64,000 bases of DNA from the NCBI GenBank assembly GCA_963377175.1, contig CAUJNA010001001.1, positions 1,286,221-1,350,220 of the forward strand. Direction: 5' to 3'. The notes beneath the pieces were generated by a model. It made no database searches and was not told where the DNA came from. It worked only from the letters and a program-made list of their open reading frames with translations. The translations under genes were made by a program, and so were the position numbers. Positions 46,300 to 57,970 of the stretch are shown here, in pieces (the stretch's first letter is position 1; every line of letters begins with the position of its first letter). Source of the DNA: Effrenium voratum (Eukaryota; Sar; Dinophyceae; Suessiales; Symbiodiniaceae).

Positions 46300-48020
46300 G
46301 GGGCCCACAATGATGGAAGATCCTTTTGGGGAACCATTTCTTTCCGGGCCCATGTGGATGGAAGTCAAACAGAAGGAAAAATGAAAACGTGGGGAAGCGC
46401 TTCGCCCCTGAAATGTCAATACCATGTGACTGCGGGAATGAACAGCCCCACACCAAAAATAAGGTTGGGGGGCAAAACAAGTCTTACTGGTTTGAAACAA
46501 GGCCGAGTAAGGCCGAAACGCGCCCAAGGTGATCTTTGGGAGGGAGGGGTGCTGGATCCCGGATTTTAACGTCAAGAGGAATCCACTGGGCCAACTGCCA
46601 CAAACCTGGGACCCAAAGACCAGCTTCGTGGAACATCCTCATTTGTTCTTGAGGCTACTGGTTGGGGCCGGCTGGTCTCTAGGTCTACCGGCATTGGCAG
46701 GCGACACAAGCCCTTTTCGGCTCGGTTGAAATAGTCTTTTATTGAAAACGTTCGCATCGAAATTAACCCCAGAAGGGCGCCCAAGATCTGCGCGAAAGTA
46801 CAGATGACACTGAAATGGGGGCGTTGTGCCATCTACTTTCTCTCACCCCCCCCCTGAAAGAACTCGCCTTGAAAGACCCACCTCCCGGGGGTAGAAAAAC
46901 ACAATAACAAATGAAAGAATTACTACTTGATTTTTTTTCGAGGGGAAGGTATTTTGAGGTGATCACCCAACTGCAATGTCCTCTCTACATTGGCTAGTTG
47001 CTGAACGGATTGAGTTTGACTTGAACGGAATCACTGCTCGTACCCGACCCAGCCAGCAAACAGGTAGAAATACACAGGGAACCTCGAAGCTATCAGAAGC
47101 GCATACAACAACAACTAAAACGAAACCAAGCCAGTTTTCTAATTACCCTGGTGTATTTGTAATGTTTTTTTCCGGCCCGCTGAATACCTACTCTTCACCA
47201 TATAGGTCGGAAGCGGAGCTATGTTTTCGGCGAATTCCTCGGCTTTTTAGACACCCAAAAAAGCCGCTTGCGAATAACACGGGGGTCCTCGAGTCCCGGA
47301 AATGCTGAGTTTTGTGGGGCCCAAACATATCCTTTGAGGGACGCTGGTGAGTGACGTGTTGCGCTCTTGGCAAAGATTGTGGACTCCCTTTGTCCATGGT
47401 TACACGATCATTTTATGGAAAGGTGCCCATTGGCAAACTTCAGAGGGACACAAATCTGACCAACCGGAACCCGCTCCTGAAAGCTCCCCCATAGACTTCC
47501 CTTCAAAGTGATCAATGGCCAGACTTCCCTTCAAAGTGATCAATGGCCTTGCTTACACCCATGGCAAAACAGCGCGCAGTGCTACAAGGCGATCTGAGCG
47601 TGCCGCGGCATGGGCACTGTGAGATTGCGGATGATTGCGGCCTGGGCTGAAAGAAATCGCCCATTTCTTTGGTAAAGGGGATCCAAGACATTCTCTCACT
47701 TCCGAACGAGTGGATTGGTCAAAAAAAGTACCCAAACTTCTTGTTTACCACTAACATAGGAGCTCAGGAAGTGAGTTTCGGGGTAGAGCATTTGTCAGCT
47801 TCCAAGGAGGGGCCCCGCCCAGCTACCCTTTGCAACAACCAGCGGTTCACATCCCCAAACCACCAATCCAAACCACCAACTAAGGGTAACCTGACCCACC
47901 AAACAAAAACGGTTTTGAAAGGTGCTACTGGAATTGGGGAACTGGAGCTTACACCCCTTGCAAGTGGGGCATGAGGAATTATCCTTGCCCACCATCAACC
48001 AAAGGTTGTAGCTGGCTTGC
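46300..48020. other. Low-gene DNA
   Basis: Contains only the 28-bp duplication (47493-47548) and a short family-6-like piece (47735-47775). Confidence 0.3.
47493..47548 (+). repeat. Perfect 28-bp tandem duplication
   Basis: AGACTTCCCTTCAAAGTGAT plus CAATGGCC occurs at 47493-47520 and 47521-47548 without difference. Confidence 0.95.
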
Positions 48021-48392
48021 TTGTTCAAACGACCTGGAACTGTTGGGGCCACGTCAATTGACCAAGTGCGGCATTCTGGAGAACTTTGTGCTTTTGGGGG
48101 GAAATTGAAGCTACCCTCTCACCATGCTTTGGTGCATAGATCCCTTCTTGGAAGCTGCGGATCCTCAAATTTTCGCGGAAACATCCCGTACTGTATCCGT
48201 CAGGCTGATGAAACTGGGGTCAGAACCCATGGTGTAGTGTCGAGACATATAGCACTCGTCGCAGTTGTCAAAACTTGGTGCCCTTGTTGGCATGCGCACA
48301 TTTCATCAAACTCCATGAATACTGGGATAAGCCACCTGATCAACTGGCGCGAAGCGGATGTTGTTCATTTAGCATTTAGGGAACCAATCTAA
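48021..48392 (+). CDS. Weak candidate ORF
   Basis: A 123-codon plus frame including RQADETGVRTHGVVSRHIAL and ISHLINWREADVVHLAF. The composition is plausible but no motif is recognised and chance cannot be excluded. Confidence 0.18.
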   Translation: MFKRPGTVGATSIDQVRHSGELCAFGGKLKLPSHHALVHRSLLGSCGSSNFRGNIPYCIRQADETGVRTHGVVSRHIALVAVVKTWCPCWHAHISSNSMNTGISHLINWREADVVHLAFREPI

Positions 48393-48599
48393 AACCCATT
48401 GACGTGACCGTAGCAAGGAATGGAACCCCTCTTTGTCAAACAAAGCGGGATTGGAGAAATCGTGCCACTAACTGGGATGAAAACCTGAGGTTCCTCAAAA
48501 TCCTCTGCAAAAAGACTCACCGAACGAGTGGAGGCAAACAAGTAACCATGCACTCCTTTTTGCTTACCTTTCTAAAATAGTAACTAGGCCCCGGAAGTG

Positions 48600-48975
48600 A
48601 CTCAAGTCCTCTTGGTTGCTGTTGACCCCTCTGCAAAAAGTTTGGTCGAATGGAAAATCCGGCCTGTTTCAACCAAAAAGTGTGAAAGTCCAAAAATCCC
48701 ATTCCCCATAAGACATAAAAGAACCAGACCCAAAATTGTAACCACTTTTGGTTTACCCAATCTGAGCTGTTCCGTTTTTAGCTCTGCAAAAAAGTCCAAC
48801 TTTTAGAGGTTTAGTGGAAGCTGCCACGCAACCAACTCAAAATCCAACAAAAAACCAAAGGAACTGGATGCCTATGACCCACGGCGGACGGCCTTGAACC
48901 ACTAAGCAACTTGGTTGCTGTTGACCCCCTGCAAAAAGCTTGACTCTTTGGGGGGTTCGTGGAAAACCCCTTCAA
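48600..48975 (+). repeat. Dispersed repeat family 3, two copies
   Basis: TTGGTTGCTGTTGACCCCTC at about 48610 and TTGGTTGCTGTTGACCCCCT at about 48910, each followed by GCAAAAAG and further shared text (GTGGAAAA, AAAGTCCAAA). A third copy is at 52236-52300. Confidence 0.65.
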
Positions 48976-49025
48976 CTCCCAAAACGTTTAAGTCCAAAGA
49001 TCCAAGCCAATAGCAGTCAAGGCAA

Positions 49026-49242
49026 GAGCAACCCAAACCCAACAGGAGCCCGACTCGCGCGGCCGCTCCTCGAGCCCCGGGCGGAGGCGCCTCTGCCTTT
49101 GGGCTCGCGCTCCGGGCGCTTGGTGGGCGACACCCTGGCCGGGAGCTTCCAACTAGCGGACCTCCCGGGGAAACCCCAAGAGGCCTCTTGGAAAATCTGG
49201 AAAAATCGATGGCCCTGGCAAATGGGGGGAAACAAAAACTAA
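49026..49242 (+). CDS. Candidate exon in a GC-rich island
   Basis: The plus frame reads ARLARPLLEPRAEAPLPLGS then GRLVGDTLAGSFQLADLPGK and stops near 49242. The minus strand is open too. Unknown family. Confidence 0.25.
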
Positions 49243-49399
49243 ACCAGTGCCGTCTAGTTCTATGAAAATCAAGCTAGAAAAGGGCACCTATGCTCAAGAG
49301 GTTGGTTTTTTGAGCTTCTTCCTTTTGTGGTGGCGGGGGAAAGGGGGGGCTTGCTTGACTTTGCAGGGAAACCTGCAAGAGGCTGATGTAGGGAAACGC

Positions 49400-49495
49400 C
49401 ACCTCCGTTGGATGTTCCAAGAGAAGCAAAGGAACACAACACCTCAGTTGGATGTTCCAAGAGGAACACCGGAACACAACACCTCCAAAACGCCT
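49400..49495 (+). repeat. 40-bp tandem repeat, 2.3 units
   Basis: Units CACCTCCGTTGGATGTTCCA... at 49400-49439 and 49440-49479, then a partial third. A few differences between units. Confidence 0.85.
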
Positions 49496-49499
49496 CAAC

Positions 49500-51793
49500 A
49501 TTATGGATAAAGCCGATAGTCTTGAGGCTTTATCAATGTACCGATGTAAAAGCTTCCAGGCGAGTCGCCTGCAGGTGACAACCCAGCCTCGGGTGAAAGC
49601 AACCTGGGGAAAAAAAACACGAAAATACCGGGCCATGTGAGTCACCATCAAGATCCGGGTGCTTCTCAAACTTGGGACCCCCACTGGTTGCCTGTTGGTT
49701 TCGCTGTGCCATGCCAAAAGGGGATCCCTGTTGAGAAACACCCATCCAGTCGGGCCTAAACAATTGAGGTATGGTTTTGGCCTGCAAGTTGACCAGCGAA
49801 ACGACAGAAATTGGTTTGCAACACCGAGCCCCCTAAGACAGTGCGGTGCTCTTGTCGCTACAGAAGGGGGGGTGCTGAAATCCAAACCAGGGAATTGTGC
49901 CATGCACTTTCGTCCAGATGGCAACGAGAATGGGAACCCGGTTGACTGATAAACCTTGGGTTGACCTTTCCTTTGGGGTTCGACCCATTTTAGACGGGTC
50001 CAAATCATTGCCTTTCCTTTTTTGTGGGTGGGTGGCAAACTGATTTCTGTGCAAGGTTCTACATCCGTCCGTCTCGGAAGCCACTGGGGGAATTCTCCAG
50101 CCGACTCCCCGGCAGCCTCGCACCCCCTGCCAAAGACCCCTGCTTTGAAGACTCGGACATGAGAAAGTCTGGCCAAATCAGACTACAATGCGAAACAAGT
50201 TTGGATATCGGTTCTTGACATCATGGAGATGTCATGGCTCGTTTCCAGCTACCTCATTTTTTCTTTGGAGTGGTTTAGGGGTAGTGGACACCCTCTGTGA
50301 CCTTTGGGGAAAATGAAAGACTCCCAGATGGCCCCTACTATAGGAAATGCTCTGGCAACATGGGGGGGAGTTGCTATTTAGCACATCTACCGCTACCCAA
50401 GTTGCACAGGATTCCTTAAAAGGTACCTCCAGCAAACACCTGCTTTACAAGGATTTGGCTTCCCTGCATCAACTTGATTGGGCCAAATGTATCCTTTAAG
50501 CGCTTGGGAGTTTGAATGGCGGAGGGGGAAAGAAGGGGGGGAAGGCAGTCCCGAACTGTCCTTCATTCCTCATTGGACTTGTTGGGGGCATTGCAATGGA
50601 CCCAATGGAATCTCAGGTCGGACGGTCGGACTGCCTGAACTTCTGTGTGTCTTGGTCCGTGATCATTGTTCAACCCTCAACCTACGATTTCAAGCTTTAC
50701 TACCCGTCACCAAATTGACCCAGAAACATGGAGGGTACATTTGTTCTTACCCCTGAACACATGTTTATGAATGGTCTTCAAACGCAGCCCAGCGGTTTGC
50801 TATCTCAGCTTTTGCTACCCATATTTATCGCGAATCCAGACCCTAATTTGCGCAGAAAAAAGGATATGTTGGAAAACCCACTTCAAAACCCCTGTGAAAC
50901 AGCGGGGCTAAACATGGATATTGGTTTGCCTTTTGGTTTGTTTTTGAATCTCAGTGCAAAGGGTACCAAGATATTCCAGATTCTACAAAGGCCAAACATA
51001 TAACAAGTCAACAAGCCGATAACCCAACAAGTAGCCAATGGAAAAATGGATTCCAGTAACCCACATTTTTGGGGGGAGCAGCAGATCACCGCCTCAGCAG
51101 CGTCTCTGCGTCAATCTCCAGCTCTTTGCTCACAACTGGGCAATCGGAGTTGGTTCCGCCACCCATGCTGCTATGTCAGCAAGGAACAGTAGGTGAAAGA
51201 GACAGGAACACGGGTCCCGACTTTTTTTGTTTTTTTTTCCCGTGTTGGTTTGGTTTTTTGTTCCTGGATTTTCTGTCTTGGAACTTCCCAGGAAAACAGT
51301 CAACAACAACAGCAAGACAAATGCAGGCAGGGATTTGATTGGCAGGATACTGCTTCAATTCGTCAGGAAAACAAGTTGCACGGGCACTTGGAAAGGGAAC
51401 AGGCGTCGATCTAGACACCTCAGCTGCAAACTTAGTGGAGGTACAGGGAATACGCCTGCAGGACATACCCGCCAAATTCTCCAACGGAATTTGACACTTG
51501 CCATCAGCATGGGAACCCAGATTTCAAAACCAACCAGAAAACCAGAATAGACGGTGGTCCATCTCGAAATTGTTCGACTCCTTCACGTTTGGGGCATGTT
51601 TTCCCCGCAGGTTGATTCATCCTGGAGACCCAGCCTCCCAGGCTCCCAGCCCTAAAGCACGGTTGCTTCACTTTCTAATGGATGGCCAATCCTCAATCCC
51701 AAAGAAACTGAAAGTTTTTGTTTTTTTTTGAGGATACCCATTTGTTGTTGCTTTCAAGGGACAAAGGAAAACCACCCCAGTAAGGGTACCCGC
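49500..51793. other. Low-gene DNA
   Basis: A 300-codon minus frame (49274-50176) crosses the tandem repeat and has no recognisable domain. No gene is called. Confidence 0.3.
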
Positions 51794-51878
51794 AAAAAGA
51801 AGAAGAAGAAGAAGAAGAAGAAGAAGAAGAAGAAGAAGAAGAAGAAGAAGAAGAAGAAGAAGAAGAAGAAGAAGAAGA
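51794..51878 (+). repeat. (GAA)n microsatellite, about 28 units
   Basis: An uninterrupted AAG/GAA run, a purine strand that could form triplex DNA. Confidence 0.97.
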
Positions 51879-51919
51879 CAGACTCGGACAGGGGACGCCT
51901 TACGCAACCCATGATGAAT

Positions 51920-52900
51920 TAAATCCCCAGGTGTTACTCATGACGAATGGCAAGACAAGCTGGCAACCAAACAGACAAAAACGGCCGCAGCGCCTCAGCT
52001 CTTGCCCGTCAACCAAGCATCGCATGTTTGATTCTGGCTGGCTTATCTATATAGAGGGTCCTCACGTTCAACAGAGACCCCAGAAAACATGAGGATAACT
52101 TTGCCATTTGAATTTACTTCCTGAAGTCTTGGTGTAAAGGACACGTCAAAAGCACTAAGGCACAAACTCTCGGCCTAACTCAAACATGATTCCCCGGATG
52201 TTGTGACTCGGAACATGCCATTGTTGTAGTCAAACCCGGTTGCTGTTGACCCCTCTACAAAAAGCTTAACTTTTGCGGGTCCGCTCTGGAAAATCCAAAA
52301 TTGCTTCATTCAACCAACCAGCTGAAGTATAAACATCCAACCAAATCACCATAAAGTCAACGAGTTGTCAGGCGAAGTTCCATGGAAATCCACTGGGCAT
52401 CTGAGCTTCTAAGAACCTCTTCTCATAAGGTTCAAAGCCTTTTCGCGGTGGCGGGGGCGTTTTTCCAGAAACACTCCGCCTATTGAGAAAATAGTCCTCA
52501 TGGGAGTGCTTCGGGACTGCGGGCGGTCGCACAAAAAGCCGGGGGACCTGTTCGGACCTGTTCGATATGGCGTGTTGGCCCCCAGTTTCCGTGGCTTCCT
52601 GGGGGTTTCCTTACAAAAAGGGCATCTTTCTTGGTTGGTTGACGTTTAAAGGGGAACCCTTCCCCCACAAAAAGAAAAAAAGGGCGCCGCTGGGTAACTG
52701 GTGAAGGGCTCTGAGAGGTTGAAAAATGTCATGCATGCAGGCATGCAGGACCTCCATCATCAAGATCACTGCTACAAAGGGACATAGTTAAAACGGGTTG
52801 ATGCTTTTGTCCAAACAAACACAGCCCCACACAGGGAAAACTGAATGGCAAAATTCAACCCCCCCTGACCTAGCTGTTGCCCGGTCTCTGGCTCAAACTT
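51920..52900. other. Low-gene DNA with one family-3 copy
   Basis: Family 3 copy at 52236-52300 (GGTTGCTGTTGACCCCTCTA, AAAAAGCTTAACTTTTG). A direct CATGCAGGCATGCAGG repeat is at about 52733-52748. Confidence 0.45.
52236..52300 (+). repeat. Dispersed repeat family 3, copy 3
   Basis: Shares GGTTGCTGTTGACCCCTCT, CAAAAAGCTT and TGGAAAATCC with 48610. Confidence 0.6.
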
Positions 52901-52904
52901 TGCC

Positions 52905-53076
52905 ATCGGAATTCGGGTCAGTGAAGTGCGGGAGAGTAACGGCCAACACTGGCCTCATGGTTTCACCATGGTCCAAGTCACCAAAGGTGTACATGCTGAC
53001 CATTGCACATGCATTCCCTGGCAGTCGCAATAAGTTCGGCCAGCCGTACAACACCAATACCCTATCACATTGAAGA
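52905..53076 (-). CDS. Candidate exon, minus-strand gene near 53 kb
   Basis: After CAATGTGATAG|G the frame reads LRLPGNACAMVSMYTFGDLD then HGETMRPVLAVTLPHFTDPN and ends near AAAG|TTTGAG. Natural composition throughout. It lies in series with two further minus-strand candidates. Confidence 0.33.
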
Positions 53077-53159
53077 TGTTAAACCCCTAAGTGGTGGGTT
53101 AAAGGGAAACAACCCCAGTTCTGACTTTAATCCCCAGAAACCGTCAAAATGACCCCTGC

Positions 53160-53458
53160 AGGCGCGGGATGGCGGCTGAAGGGCCCCGCACCTCGGCTGC
53201 TCTGCTGCTGCCCCTGACGGCCGCGAGTTCGGCGGCCGGGAGCCATGGCTATGTCCCACTCTCCGTCTGCGTTTGGTCGCCCAGCCACAGAAAGCAGCCA
53301 CGCATCTTTGCTCACCGACCCTTGGAGCAGCAAACACTGTGCTTTTGCAGTCGCCCTTTCGAGATTCTTGAATGAGCCAAAGAACAAATTTCTCCCGGAG
53401 CCCAAGCAGTGTGCGATCCCGTCAAAGAGGGGCAGCTCAGAGGCAGCTAATGTAGGGA
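53160..53458 (-). CDS. Candidate exon, minus-strand gene near 53 kb
   Basis: After CCCTACATTAG the frame reads FDGIAHCLGSGRNLFFGSFK, then AKAQCLLLQGSVSKDAWLLS and GRPNADGEWDIAMAPGRRTR. The plus strand is also open. Splice phases with the flanking candidates do not fit with the simplest borders, so the gene model is incomplete. Confidence 0.32.
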
Positions 53459-53556
53459 TTGAGAAGGCTGGCATTGGAACAACTCACTTCCGCGGATTGG
53501 CCAAAACAGATTCTTTAAACACTTGAGTATGGCTCAAGATTCAAGAGCTAGGGCAA

Positions 53557-53672
53557 ACCGCAGGTTCTCTTCCCCTGGCCTCGTCGTCGTCGACAAAGGT
53601 CACCACCGTGCGCATCGTCTGGAAGCTCGCCATGCCTTCGAAGGGCTCCAACGACATGTCCTCGTTCTATGT
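53557..53672 (-). CDS. Candidate exon, minus-strand gene near 53 kb
   Basis: After GGTCACATAG the minus frame reads NEDMSLEPFEGMASFQTMRT then VVTFVDDDEARGREPA. Very natural amino acid pattern and G/C-biased codons. Sits immediately downstream (in transcription terms) of the G-rich tract. Confidence 0.36.
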
Positions 53673-53689
53673 GACCATGGGTCAACATG

Positions 53690-53941
53690 GCGGGGGGGGG
53701 ACCTGTTGGTTTCCATCTTAACCTTGGTGAAACATGGCGGGGAGGGGGGGAAGGAAGGGGGGAAGGGGGAAGGGGGAAGGGGGGAAGGGGGGGAATGGGG
53801 GGGAATGGGGGGGAATGGGGGGGGGGAAGGGGGGGAAGGGGGAAGGGGGAAGGGGGGGGAAGGGGGGGAAGGGGGGGGGAAGGGGGGGAAGGGGGGGAAT
53901 GGGGGGGATGGGGGGGATGGGGGGGCGGGGGGGAAGGGGGT
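53690..53941 (+). repeat. G-rich GGGGGGAAGG array
   Basis: About 250 bp of G runs separated by AA, AAT or GA, ending in GGGGGATGG units. A purine-only strand with strong G-quadruplex potential. ORFs across it are artefacts. Confidence 0.95.
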
Positions 53942-53949
53942 TTGCCTGT

Positions 53950-56000
53950 TGGTGTCCATTTTAAACTTGGTGAAAAGGGCTGCCTCAACAAACAAAAACC
54001 CATATACCTGGCAGGTTAACACCAAGGGAAATCACAAAAAGTGTAGGCTGTCGACTAAGTCATCAATAGCAACACACCCTAGCCATCTTGCGTGACAAAG
54101 CAACGGCTTGGGGATCTGGAAGCTTCCAAGGGAATCTCCAAAGGGGTATGCCTGGCGGAATCATAGCTCCCAAAAGTGATTCGGACCCACTCTACTAACA
54201 AAGACCCTCATGTCAGCTCGGATCCGTAGTCATCAACGCGAGCTCGTTGCAATTGGTCACCCTATTTGCAGATCAACAAATTATCTGCTAATTGATGCCG
54301 TCTTAATTGTCACAGGGGCGAGCCACTCCAAGGGATCTAAGCCTGTCGCTTGGTTCTGGCACCATAACTTTCAAATTTGACAGGCGTTGCTATGAACCCC
54401 ATAAACCTAGGCAGTAAAAGCCCTCACTTTGCCAAAGAAAAACTCCAAGGCCCCTGCCGTGCAGAATTCGCCACATGTGTACGGCCTAAGGGCGGCCGCC
54501 TTTGAGGAACCAACTGGGGGGGTCAGATCGACTTGGCACGCTTGCTTGGTAAATGTCAGGGCCCAACCCTTACATGTTCAAGCCACCATAGGTGTCCTTT
54601 TGAGAAAAAGAAAATGCGGGTTCCACCGGTAAATGTGTAAAACCAAATTGAAACCACCATTCAATCCTTCAACCAAAGTGACCTACCCAGTCAAGCCCCT
54701 GTTTGATTCTGCCATTCTGACTCCCCTTTCCAGGGTGCAACTGCTCTGACCCAAGCCGGCCATTCCCCTTTTGCCTTCTGGATGAGTGGAAACTACACGG
54801 GCTCACGATGACATGTCGAGTCGCAACATGGAAGTCATTTCCCGTGTCGACATTTTTTGGGGGGTCATTACAGGGACAGTTGGGATCAAATAGCAGGCAA
54901 CACGAAAACCCTGTTGATAACCTTGGGGCTCTGAGGCTCTAACCAATTGGTGAGAGCCAATCTGGAGGGGTTGACATGTTCAAACAGCAGCTCCCGGAGG
55001 TGTTTTGGGGTTTTCTGGAAAGGGACCAGTAGTGTCTCTAGGCGATTCAATGAATATTGTACTAGGTGGCATCTCACTTTTATGGAACAGAAAGGCACCT
55101 CTGAGACTAAGATGGCGATTTACAGGGCCTTGACGGGATATACAGCACATATGTAGCCACGTTCGTCACAATCTAGTTCGGTCCCGGACCAAAAATCCAG
55201 CGAAGGGGATGCTACCCCTAGCTTGGTGAGTAACTTTTAGAAGCGTTAGTGGGACCCCAATTATTTTGCCAAAAGTCTCACATGCAATCTCACAGAAAGG
55301 TCCTGCAAGACCATGTTCCTTAAAAAATGGAGCTACTGGTGGGTTCCATGGACATGTCGACCGGAGGGAAAATGTTCAACATCCAACCAAACAGCAGTCA
55401 AGCTAGAAATTGGTATGTCGTTTTTAGGGGTCCCCAAAATGGTGTTCCTTTTGGTTTCGCTTTGAATCCACAAAAAAGAGGTATGACTTGCACGCTAAGG
55501 GTTTCTGGGATTGCCTGATGACTTGGGAACACTTTTGCGGGTGGGGTCGCCCACATAGTCCCAAGTCGTAACCTCCAAAACAGAAACACGCAAATGTGTC
55601 TTCGAAGGCTTTGAGGCCGCAGCCACTGTAGCGCAGAGAAGGTCGAGGATGCCATTCAGGGCGACCAGGCCTACGTCCGTGCCTTTCCATATGCCAAGAA
55701 AGTGCCACTAAACATAACTACATGTACTACATGATTGAGAAACCACATAAGTACCCGGATAAATACATGGATACACGAGCAAATAAACACGCGCATAGAC
55801 AAGGGAACTAAGACAACATATCCACACATATATGTGCACATAGGACCACACATACATACGTAACATTCTACGAGTGGGAACCGTTTCCCCACAATCAGAA
55901 GGGACCACGCAACCAACTCCACTATGCCTGCAAAATGCTGTAGGGGCAGTCACTTGCAGGCCCCCAGGGGCGCTGGTGTTCGTGGGTAATTTCTGTTGCC
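53950..56000. other. Low-gene DNA
   Basis: No gene recognised. Text at 55415-55480 (TTTTTAGGGGTCCCCAAAAT, CCTTTTGGTTTC) resembles other old-repeat-like segments in the window. Confidence 0.3.
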
Positions 56001-56001
56001 A

Positions 56002-56200
56002 TCACACCCCTCCAAAGAAAGAGGCTGCCAGCAATGTTGCCAGCTCATGGCAATGCCATGGACTGCGTGCCGCGCCTGGCCATTTCATGATGGCCTGGTC
56101 ACGAAGCCAAAGTAAGTAGAAGTCGTTCAGCCTGGCGGCGCTGAACCCAAGACTGGGCCTAAAGCCTACAGTGGCTACAGCAGAAACGCTAAGACCCGTG
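56002..56200 (-). CDS. Weak candidate exon
   Basis: The minus frame reads VGFRPSLGFSAARLNDFYLL then WLRDQAIMKWPGAARSPWHC and stops at 56002. The upstream part of this frame runs into the CA satellite and is artefactual. Confidence 0.22.
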
Positions 56201-56288
56201 ATTAGTTCCCAGACAGATAGACAACAGTGAAAACACAACAAACCACGAACAAACAAAACACAACACAAGCAGCACGACAAACAGAAAT

Positions 56289-56750
56289 GCAAACACACAC
56301 ACACACACACACCCACACCCACACACCCACACACCCACACACCCACACACACACACACACACGCCAAGACCAGCACGAGACACAACCGCACAACGAAATA
56401 AATAAACCAACAAAACACAAACACATCCAACGGAAAAAAGGAGGACAAACACACACAAACCACACAAACCACACAAACCACACAAACCACACAAACCACA
56501 CAAACCACACAAACCACACAAACCACACAAACCACACAAACCACACAAACCACACAAACCACACAAACCACACAAACCACACAAACCACACAAACCACAC
56601 AACGCAACATAGCACATCGCAGGACACGACAGAACAGCACACACACACAAACACACAATCACACAACAAACGCACAACAAACACACACCCACAACAAACG
56701 CACAACAACACACAACAGCACACAACAAACACACAAACCCACCCTTGCAC
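56289..56750 (+). repeat. CA-rich compound satellite with 9-bp array
   Basis: (CA)n with CCCACACA variants at 56289-56365, then about sixteen perfect CACACAAAC units (about 56452-56602), then ACAACA/CACAAA variants to 56750. The plus strand is nearly free of G and T in the array, mirroring the A-poor tract at 5393-6530. Confidence 0.95.
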
Positions 56751-57105
56751 TGTGACACATAAATATATGTAATATATGTTATATATATATATGTATTTAT
56801 TTACCCGCACACAACACAGCACAACACAGGACAGGACAGGGACAGCATTGCTCAACACACACACACACACACAAATGCACCTTACGACAAGCTCTCAAAC
56901 ACTCAGAAATGATCCGCCGGCTTCCCAGAATGGCTTGGGCACAAGGGAAAGCGCACTCTATGAGGTCAGAACTGCTCGAAACGAAGTTACTCCAGGACAG
57001 TCAAGAATTCCTAGCACGGGTGTAAAGGGAACCATCCAATATTGGGGTTCCAGGGAACCATCTGAGCCTATTGGGTTTGCAATTGATCGGAGCGGCGAGG
57101 GGATG

Positions 57106-57175
57106 AATTGATGCTCCGAGGCCACAACCCACTGACCAGGGCGATGAGCGCGAAGATGGTCAATGCGCTGATGAA
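57106..57175 (-). CDS. Candidate exon encoding a membrane-like helix
   Basis: After CCATGTCAG|G the minus frame reads TFISALTIFALIALVSGLWP then RSINSS. Codons are almost all G/C-ending. The hydrophobic run of about 18 residues fits one transmembrane segment. Partner exons not found. Confidence 0.36.
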
Positions 57176-57299
57176 AGTCCTGACATGGTTCTCGTGGTGT
57201 CTCATAGGTTTCGGAGCTATGGGGGACCCCTAAAGATGGTGTTGATTCTCCTGCGCCCTATGGTTTTGTTGTCTCGCAACAGGGGACTAAAAATGGTTG

Positions 57300-57302
<3 letters not shown>

Positions 57303-57330
<28 letters not shown>

Positions 57331-57333
57331 TAT
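57303..57333 (+). repeat. (TA)n/(CATATA)n microsatellite
   Basis: AT-rich run followed by a C-rich stretch (57355-57420). Confidence 0.9.
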
Positions 57334-57487
57334 GGTCCCGGGCTCCGGGTTCCCAGTCCCCCCCTCCCCCAATGGTATCCCCCCCCCTCCCCCTCCCCCC
57401 TTTCAGAACCCGACCCCCGGGAGAAGCCCTGCTGCTGCGGTCCCCAGACCCCGGCCCCTTCACCCCCTGAATCCACACCTCGGCACG

Positions 57488-57970
57488 CCCTGAACTAGCC
57501 CTAAACTAACCCTAAACCAAGCCTAAACTAGCTCGAAACACGCATCTTTAAACCAATACTTGACACGTTCTGAACACACTACAAACCAAGCCGGAACCAA
57601 CTTAATCAACCCTAAGCCAACCGTAAACCAACCTTAGATTAAACCAACCCCTAAGCATCATCTTATACCAACACTAAACACACTCTAAACTACCCCGAAA
57701 CTAATCTAAACCACCCCTGCACCAAGGATAAAACCACACACACATCCTAAACCAACACTAAATACACTCTAAACCAACCATAAACCAACCTTGAGCCAAC
57801 CCTAAACACATATTTTAAACCAACACTAAACACACTCTAAACCAACCATCCTAAACCACTACAACTAGATCAACCCTAAACCAAGTCTAAACCACTACAA
57901 CCCCACCACAGGGCAAGGGGGAGGGGTGGCCTTAGACCAACCATAAACCAACCCTAAACCACACCCCAAC
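57488..57970 (+). repeat. Degenerate CCCTAAAC/CTAAACCAAC array
   Basis: Nearly 500 bp of units such as CCCTAAACTAA, CTAAACCAACC and CTAAACACACT. Several perfect CCCTAAA heptamers (complement of the plant-type TTTAGGG telomere repeat, also used by dinoflagellates) are present, but the array is irregular. Confidence 0.8.

Noticed and set aside
44800..46575. Minus-strand ORFs of 268 and 280 codons
   Set aside because: Composition looks random, the second covers three family-4 repeat copies, and antisense frames are just as open.
49274..50176. 300-codon minus-strand ORF
   Set aside because: Crosses a 40-bp tandem repeat, has no recognisable domain, and equally long ORFs occur on both strands elsewhere, so length alone is not evidence.
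53548..54095. Gly- or Pro-rich ORFs across the G array
   Set aside because: Products of the GGGGGGAAGG repeat, not proteins.
56202..56870. ORFs encoding HTN or VWF/CGL tripeptide repeats
   Set aside because: They are read from the 9-bp CACACAAAC array in all frames.
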